A stretch of DNA of 64,000 bases, from contig OX243817.1 of assembly GCA_945859605.1 (NCBI GenBank), positions 31,434,862 to 31,498,861 on the forward strand, written 5' to 3'. The notes under the pieces were generated by a model. It was not told the DNA's origin. It was given only the letters and a program-made list of their open reading frames with translations, and did no database searches. The DNA comes from Lumbricus rubellus (taxonomy: Eukaryota; Annelida; Clitellata; Crassiclitellata; Lumbricidae). A program made the position numbers and the translations under genes. Of this stretch, positions 58,601 to 64,000 are shown in pieces (the stretch's first letter is position 1; every line of letters starts with the position of its first letter).

Positions 58601-58732
58601 CTGCCGGTAGAGGGCAGAAGACGCAATGTAAAATTATAATTTCTTTGAGCATTATTAGTCCTCTGACATGTGGTCAACTTTTGGTCACTATTACGAAACG
58701 ATTGGTGAGAAAAAAATTTTCACTCCACCCTA
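55695..58732 (+). mobile_element. DNA transposon with over 430-bp TIRs and 8-bp target duplication
   Basis: Termini TAGGGTGGAGTGAAAA and TTTTCACTCCACCCTA. Left TIR 55695-56137 (443 bp), right TIR 58302-58732 (431 bp); the two are near-identical throughout. Exact 8-bp direct repeats TTGTTTAA flank the element (55687-55694, 58733-58740). Both TIRs contain the palindrome ATGTCGCGACAT near their inner ends. The single large frame lies between them and reads +. A very young look (matching TIRs, perfect duplication, no stops in the frame) is consistent with recent activity. Confidence 0.92.
56135..58159 (+). CDS. Transposase-like protein of the long-TIR transposon
   Basis: The frame is open from 56135 to the stop at 58159. 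It has no in-frame ATG before 56348, so either the true start is spliced from a 5' exon or the protein begins at residue 67. Counting from the GTG at 56150: a Cys cluster (C46, C53, C55, C61, C63), a linker with DQRTKRKMMIG, then an RNase H-like core with D241 (IYFDGRKD), D315 (AIGCDGTAVNTG) and C344-x2-H347 (VCLLHGNELPLRH), and a C-terminal HTQAVERCVKAVTEAS then RDGFIRARNA block. The D, D and C-x2-H order matches the hAT/P/KDZ/MULE type of DDE transposase. The third acidic residue is not assigned. I recognise similar proteins as uncharacterised in other invertebrates but cannot name the superfamily. Confidence 0.75.
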   Translation, partial: ASIPTVTTTRVVQLIRFHHDKYLKLVRYPLVKRNAGYEARTTDFKEEAKACLFDIASCKCLTFSSCTCDKAMKVPLPEQQFLQDQRTKRKMMIGPVDGPATKALVNKEFRKARERDLQEKYKVESEASDAATFSASIAVDESPSSSDSDRDEAGYKCKKYRLTSSQQRRNLPNVAKASDRYAISDRAVAEITSGVLQDYGIITPDECREVIDRNKIRRERKKYRSCVQAGSANMTVSVDPFGIYFDGRKDRTLVHENVNGKLHRRVKVEEHVSLVLEPGTSFLGHVTTLTGSSANMKESIMNFLQENSMNTDNLIAIGCDGTAVNTGKKGGAIRLIEEHVNRPLHWFVCLLHGNELPLRHLFEKLDGSTTGPRSFSGPVGKLLAKCETLPVAQFKKIECEFPALDIRDLSTDQQYLNDICLAVKSGHCDEALSNREPGRLVMSRWITLANRVLRLYVSTEEPCDALKIVAEFIMKVYAPMWFTIKSKPSCKDGAKHLWLTIHKSRYLSEPMRAIVDRVIQHNSYFAHPENLILAMLTDDRQHVRELGLRRILRARTCNQRNVRIRVFQIPPLNFEATDYTELIDWQTSFVTEPPATKSLSQSDLERYVCSEEAPVIDFPRFPCHTQAVERCVKAVTEASQTVVGQKSRDGFIRARNAARMIMPTFNTKSEYRTK

Positions 58733-58735
58733 TTG

Positions 58736-58816
58736 TTTAACCCTTTAAGGCCTAGAAAGGCCCTAGATGGTAGTAAATGGTACGGGAAATCCTATACCCT
58801 CCGGCATTATAGGGTT
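58736..58816. repeat. TTAA-flanked palindromic element next to the transposon (copy 6)
   Basis: TTAACCCTTTAAGGCC and TATAGGGTTAA bound about 80 bp with the inner GTAAATGGTACGGGAAATCC block shared with 16013 and 25453. The left TTAA overlaps the transposon's target duplication, so the transposon inserted at the edge of this older element. Confidence 0.7.
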
Positions 58817-59496
58817 AAACAGTTCTCATGACTTCCATTTGTATATGCCGAGGATCCGCAGCTAGTATTTTTATTCACTATTCATAGACTTATAAAAACA
58901 TCTGCAACTCTCCGACTGCAAGGCAACGAACATACCCATTACACCATGCACCGCGCCCCACAATGCTTCATGCGCGAGTGACTATTATAGTAAGCTGACG
59001 ACTCTGTAAAATTGGCTAACTCAGGCGTAACCTATCCGGTTGGATGGTTCCCTTACGCAACACAGTTTTGGAGTGGTATAGGTCTACTATAATTCTAGTA
59101 TACCTCGTTTTTGAATAGTCCTACGTTCTGGTATGATTGAGATCACTCCAATTACACACTGCAGTGTTGTGTCAGCTCTCTTTCCCGTCCAATCTTTTCC
59201 TGCATCTAACTGAAGTTGTTGCTGCCAACATACTTTTCTCCAGCTCGGTTCTTACTTATAGTAAGGAAAATCTGCATGAACAAAATGAGTTCAAAACTCT
59301 ATTTCTGCTGTTGTCCAAGCTTCCAAGTCAATAATTATTATAGATAAATTGTCGAAATCATAACCTCGAAGCTTTTCAGCTTTTGCCCTACACTGCGAAA
59401 TCAAATGAACCAAGTGACTAAAAGGAGCTCAATCGAAGCAAAAATCGATATAGACCTATAGTATATAGTGTAGCCTATATTTATAATACTTGTCTT

Positions 59497-59760
59497 GTCT
59501 TCAACCATCCTCGATCTGAGGGTTAGTCGCTTCATGAACAAGTTTTCTCAGTCTCCTCCTGTCTCTTTCCTCCATCAAAATCCGATCGAAAGATGTTCCC
59601 ATCCATTCTCCGAAGTTGACAACCCATCCCATCCTCAGCCTTCCTCGTGCTCTTGCTCCGGGTACATTTCCTTGTATGATCTCTTTTTCCAGTCAATCTC
59701 CAGTTTTTCTCATCAGGTGGCCAACGTATGTGCGTTTCCTTCTTTTAATTGAATCGAGAA
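59497..59760 (-). pseudogene. LINE reverse-transcriptase 3' end relic
   Basis: Minus strand reads YVGHLMRKTGDWLEKEIIQG, ARARGRLRMGWVVNFGEWMG and DRRRLRKLVHEA, the typical C-terminal part of non-LTR pol with GHLMR and GRxR blocks. 5'-truncated. Confidence 0.85.
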
Positions 59761-60219
59761 GACTTTTCTCCACTCCAACTGTCTCCATCAGTATATACAG
59801 GCAAAGTAAAAACACATTTGGTCGGACAGTTATGGCGGATGGCTCTTAGAATTGGAGCGACGATAAAAATGTAGACTAAGGGAATACGAGAAAACGGAGG
59901 AATCATGGTAGAATTTGAGGAAAAGAAGAAGGGTTGTCAGTGTTCAGCTTGTAATATCTAGGCCTACGCACAGGTAGCAATTAATTGGTTGATCTTTGGT
60001 GAGTTCACAGAATGAATCAGACAATAAAATTGTCCAATCAAACCGGAGTTTATTCTTTGCGGTGCGTCAACTAAGGATGAGGATGAGATTCAAAATTTTA
60101 CTCATGCAGCGTTGAAGGGTGGAGAAATGTTAGGACAATATGCAGAGGAGACGGTCATCAGTTTCATAGAGTTTTGAATAGGACCTACATGTAACTGATA
60201 AAGGTTGCGAAGATTTGTT

Positions 60220-60420
60220 GGGCACGGTGGTGTAGTGGTGGCATCGTTGCATCGGAGCCGGATGGTTCCAGGTTCGAATCCACCTCATGTCGCCGCCTAG
60301 GGACCTTGAGCAAGTCCTTCGCTCGCAACTTCTCGGGCGCTTCGGTGTGAAACTCCGGTGCAGTGTCCGCGATATAGTCGGGAGCGCCTTTGAGTAGAGA
60401 GCTTGAAGGGGCGCAATAGA
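60220..60420 (+). repeat. tRNA-derived SINE
   Basis: GGGCACGGTGGTGTAGTGG, B box GGTTCGAATCC, CTCGCAACTTCTCGGGCGC, GTCGGGAGCGCCTTTGAGTA, GGGGCGCAATAGA tail. Confidence 0.92.
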
Positions 60421-60892
60421 AAAGGAGAAATGAAAAATTATTGAATATGATAGGACTAGGCTATATATCAGAGGAGAGTCTCCGCCCTTGCTTCTAATAC
60501 GCTATAATCTTAATGAGCTTTCTACGTGCTTTTTTACTTAATATTTTCGAGCAGAAAAAACAGACTATCGAAATAAAATTATGTATTCAACATGATTACC
60601 TTTCAAAGTAACAGTTTTAGCAGTCTGGTTCCGTATTCGCTTATATTAAGTAAGTAAGTACGAACCCCTTAAAGACCGACCCAAACCAAACGCGTTGATG
60701 GATAACAGCAATCGATATTATTAGCCTATAGGGGAAATCGATACCCAGTAGGCCGTGAGTAGGGGAATGCCTGCACACGCTATGCCATTAGTGGTGAAGG
60801 CTGTGCTGAGATGGACAGACTCTGCAGCAACCATGACGAACAGACTGTTGGCCAACGGGAGCGCAAAGGCCTCGGCAGCAAAGGCCTCGACG

Positions 60893-61095
60893 GGGCGCGG
60901 TGGTGTAGTGGTGGTGTCGTTGCCTTGGAGCCGGAAGGTTCGAGGTTCGAATCCACCTCGCCGCGTAAGGACCTTGGGAAAGTCCTTCACTCCAAATTGC
61001 GTGAAACTCCGATGCAGTGTCCGCTCTGCATTCGGGAGCGCCTCTGAGTAGAAGCGAGCTTGAAGGGGCGCTATAACAAGTGCACATACAAACAA
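60893..61095 (+). repeat. tRNA-derived SINE
   Basis: GGGGCGCGGTGGTGTAGTGG, B box GGTTCGAATCC, CGCGTAAGGACCTTGGGAAA, GTCCGCTCTGCATTCGGGAG, GGGGCGCTATAACAAGTGCA tail. The most canonical copy here. Confidence 0.93.
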
Positions 61096-63950
61096 GCATA
61101 CAAGCTATACAGGTCTTGTGGCGTGAGTCAGACGAAAGACGACTGTTTTTGCAGCAACCATGAAAAGTGAGTGACCAATCACAATTATCGCCCACTGCGA
61201 GGTGAAAAGACTTAGCCTAACCACCGTAGCTAGCTTCCCAGTTAGCAACATGAACAAAGAGGAGATCGAACACGGTGTGGTGCCAGAGGCAAGAACACAG
61301 AAGAGGCTGATTATGGGATGGATCTTCAAAATCTAATCTAATCTAAATATAACATTTGTAAAGCGCTTCTCACAGCTGAGCTACTCAGAAGCACTCTCAG
61401 TGTGACATGCCCAAGACTAGAGAAAGTTCTTCTTCAAGCAGTCAAAAGGTGCAGGTGAGTTTTCTACCAGAATCCTGCCACGAATTCCAGAGGGAATGTG
61501 ATTCCACATTGAGGGAGATGCACAATATTGCACATATCATCCGAATCTGGATGAAAAAAATGGAAATGTCATTTGATCGGATCAAGGCAGAGACGAAGGA
61601 TAGAAAAAGATGAAGATAGTTTGTCTATGAAGCAGTTTGAAGCACCCAATCATCGGACCGAGGAAGGTTGAAGACAAGACGAGTACGAAGAAAACTCCTT
61701 AATATAGGATCAAGGTTGCAGGTTCTAACCCAGCTCATTGATAGGATTTATTATTATTATTTTTTAAACAATGAACAATACAACGATTAATTAATTCATT
61801 ATTATTTAAAATGACCAATTGTTTACACAATTACTACTAACTTTGTATGATTAACTTCCGATTTTAAAAACTTATTTCTTGATGTCAAGCTGCCATTAAA
61901 CGATGATAGACTTTCGATTGAAAACTTGATTAGCGATCTTTTTGAATAGGCTATGCACTAAAATTAATGCCGACCGAAGGATAAGACTTAGCCTAGCCTA
62001 CTGTAAGAGACTACAGTAGGGAGTCAGTATGGCGACAAAATGCTTAGTTTTTGAATGAAAAAATGCAGCAACTCATTCAGTTCCTATAATATAGTCACTG
62101 AATGAGTTACCGCCTTTTATCAATTCTTATCAATTTTTATCAATGTTATCAATTTTTTAATATATATTAGGCCTAATAGGCTACTTTTGATAAGCTTAGT
62201 TGTTCACGCTCTGCTTGACGTAGGCGAAATTAATTAAATTAACTTTAATCGATGAGTCTCGATTAAAATAATTATGGAGATTAATCCATTTGAAATTACG
62301 TTTAATCAGAACCAGCATTATTTAAAACTGTTGAAGTACAGTAGGCCTACCTGTATAAAGAGAATTTGGTTGTCGATTGAGCAGGCCCTTCGTAGTGCAA
62401 CGATGAAACTGACGTGACTAGTCTTGCTCAAATGGAATCTAATTTTTAACATAAGACACTGGCAAGAAGAGACGGAGACACCATTGTAACGTTTGCATGC
62501 ACATTCATTCGTGGGAATCTTTATCACCGGTCTTCAGTGCGAATGTTTAATGCTTTGAAGCCGACTGATGTGAATATCGTTCGAGCAAACAATACCATCG
62601 CCTGACTCACAACTACGGACGTTCACTGTAAAGCATGCGACAGTAAGTTTACTGTAGGCTATAATGATTTTTTCCTCTTTCGCTCTACTCAGTTTGATCA
62701 ATAATTGTTAACTGTCAACTCTGGATGACAATAGTTACGTTGGCTGGCTCGTGCGTGTAGAAGATAGATCTACAGCAGTTGTGATTTATCCAATAACAGC
62801 ATGTAGCCTGAAGTTTTCTGAGCAATGCTTGCTGATAAATTATTGTTGCTCAAGCAAGCAGCAGTTTCGTGAGTTACAGAAAAGACATAGGGACCTATTA
62901 TGCAACGTCATACATGCCTACATGCATACAGCCATACAAACATAGGCCTACATACATGTACATACATGCATACATGTACAATTGTAGGCTACATGAGTGC
63001 TGCATGGGTTGAAGTCTTCAAAACTTTACAACTCACTGACCAGGCATTGTGTCCTAGATCACTAGAGATGCGCTCATTCCCCGTTTTCAACGCTTTTTGC
63101 CAGAGGTTATTATGTAATAATAGGTATTGCAAATGACATGTGGTCTGACAATCGCAGATACCTAAGCACTTAGTAAGCACCAACCTTGTTAAAGCGGATC
63201 TGTTGGCAAAAAATGGAATTTAACACAACATGGCATTGTGCTGAGTTTTGCGATGTTGTGAGCAGTGGCCTGGCACTGTCTAAAACCAAATCAGCTACAT
63301 GTAGGCTAATCGGAAGTAGACTTGAAGCGAAGCTCTGATTTCCCGTCGCTGACAGACCAGTGGCTTCTGCAATCTACGTGCATGCAGACTTACATGTATA
63401 GTTATTCGCCGGGGTTGGACTGGGAGCGCTCCTGAGTAGTAACCTTGAAGGAGCGCTATATCAAATTTTCAGTAAATAAATAAATAAATAGTTGTGTAGA
63501 GTAAGCTTACTGTTGTAGACATAGGATAGACTAATAGACTCGTGCTGGACCCAAACGCCAGGCTTTGGCAGGCTACTAGAATTTTAGGAGGTTTTCTTTT
63601 TGAATTTGATTCTGAATTTGAACATAGGCCTAGGTCACTTGTCTTTTGATATGACTGCAATTATCATTAATGGTCATTGTCACAGACTAAGCTTTTAAAA
63701 AACACTCTAGGCCTACAGTGATCTGGCGCAACATTCGTTTCCTGTATAATAGGCCTACACATTGACGTGGACAGTGTGAATAATTAGTAATGGCATGTCG
63801 ATCGAATGACGGCGAGTGTCCAGGAATAGCTTGATTCAAAGTGGGCAGCCCTAGAGTGCGAATGCACCATGCAGATAGTAAGGTCAGTGGGTTCCTGCAC
63901 TGCCTTGTACACAGAAGAATTCTGAACTTAAATTCAAATTTTTTTGAGTA
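61096..63950. other. Intergenic; no gene supported
   Basis: Contains a SINE-like fragment near 61360-61400 (AAAGCGCTTCTCACAGCTGA), an (ACAT)-rich stretch near 62920-62980 and a SINE tail at 63408-63475. No conserved frames were recognised. Confidence 0.5.
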
Positions 63951-64000
63951 GGGGGCCGTCCATAAAGTATGTCACGCTCGAGGGGGGGGGGTTTAAGAAA
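63951..64000 (+). mobile_element. Truncated repeat terminus at window edge
   Basis: GGGGGCCGTCCATAAAGTATGTCACGCTCG is a familiar dispersed-element terminus in invertebrate genomes (GGGCCGTCCATAAAGTAYGTCACGC form). Only the first about 45 bp are in the window. Confidence 0.5.

Noticed and set aside
60893..60970. Functional tRNA gene
   Set aside because: A and B boxes are present, but it is followed by a common SINE body and tail, has many copies, and has no convincing full cloverleaf.

Overview
This is an AT-rich animal (metazoan) genomic window, not bacterial. It has long intron-split genes with GT-AG junctions, tRNA-derived SINEs, several MITE families, LINE remnants and microsatellites. 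The gene content and the repeat style suggest a marine invertebrate deuterostome, most likely an echinoderm. That content is a TRIM-NHL paralog pair, Numb, the cilia gene DYNC2I1/WDR60 and a GT61 glycosyltransferase. The species assignment is inference, not something the sequence proves.

Layout. 1-1653 (+) is the 3' part of a TRIM-NHL gene cut by the window edge. 3736-6938 (-) is a complete two-exon paralog, so the pair is convergent. Its single intron has gained a mariner element and a perfect hairpin that the other copy lacks. 7.0-9.0 kb holds MITEs and repeats. 11952-17909 (-) is Numb, rebuilt here as 8 coding exons (544 aa), with a probable 5' UTR exon near 18.9 kb and an NRF1-like palindrome at 19.0 kb. 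20515-44732 (-) is DYNC2I1/WDR60, rebuilt as 30 coding exons in continuous phase (994 aa). It has a 15-nt first coding exon, a 19-nt microexon and one GC-AG intron, with an NRF1-like palindrome 140 bp upstream of its ATG. 45-49 kb is repeat-rich intergenic DNA. 49331-50659 (-) is an intronless GT61 glycosyltransferase with a 45-bp minisatellite directly upstream. 51.2-55.7 kb is intergenic with MITEs. 55695-58732 is a 3.0-kb DNA transposon with over 430-bp terminal inverted repeats, an exact 8-bp target duplication and a long transposase-like frame. 58.7-64 kb has no host gene that I can support, only a LINE relic, two SINEs and other repeats.

How the genes relate. Numb and DYNC2I1 lie head-to-tail on the minus strand. 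Numb acts in endocytosis and Notch regulation. DYNC2I1 is an intermediate chain of the cilium-specific dynein-2 motor. They do not form a pathway; both simply have NRF1-type promoter motifs. The TRIM-NHL pair is a recent inverted duplication of a likely E3 ubiquitin ligase.

The best candidates for new biology are the long-TIR transposon, the triplicated splice donor in DYNC2I1 exon 4, two or three MITE families with perfect 8-bp duplications, a family of about 80-bp TTAA-flanked palindromes, and a strong depletion of the TAGGCCTA motif inside the transcribed genes.
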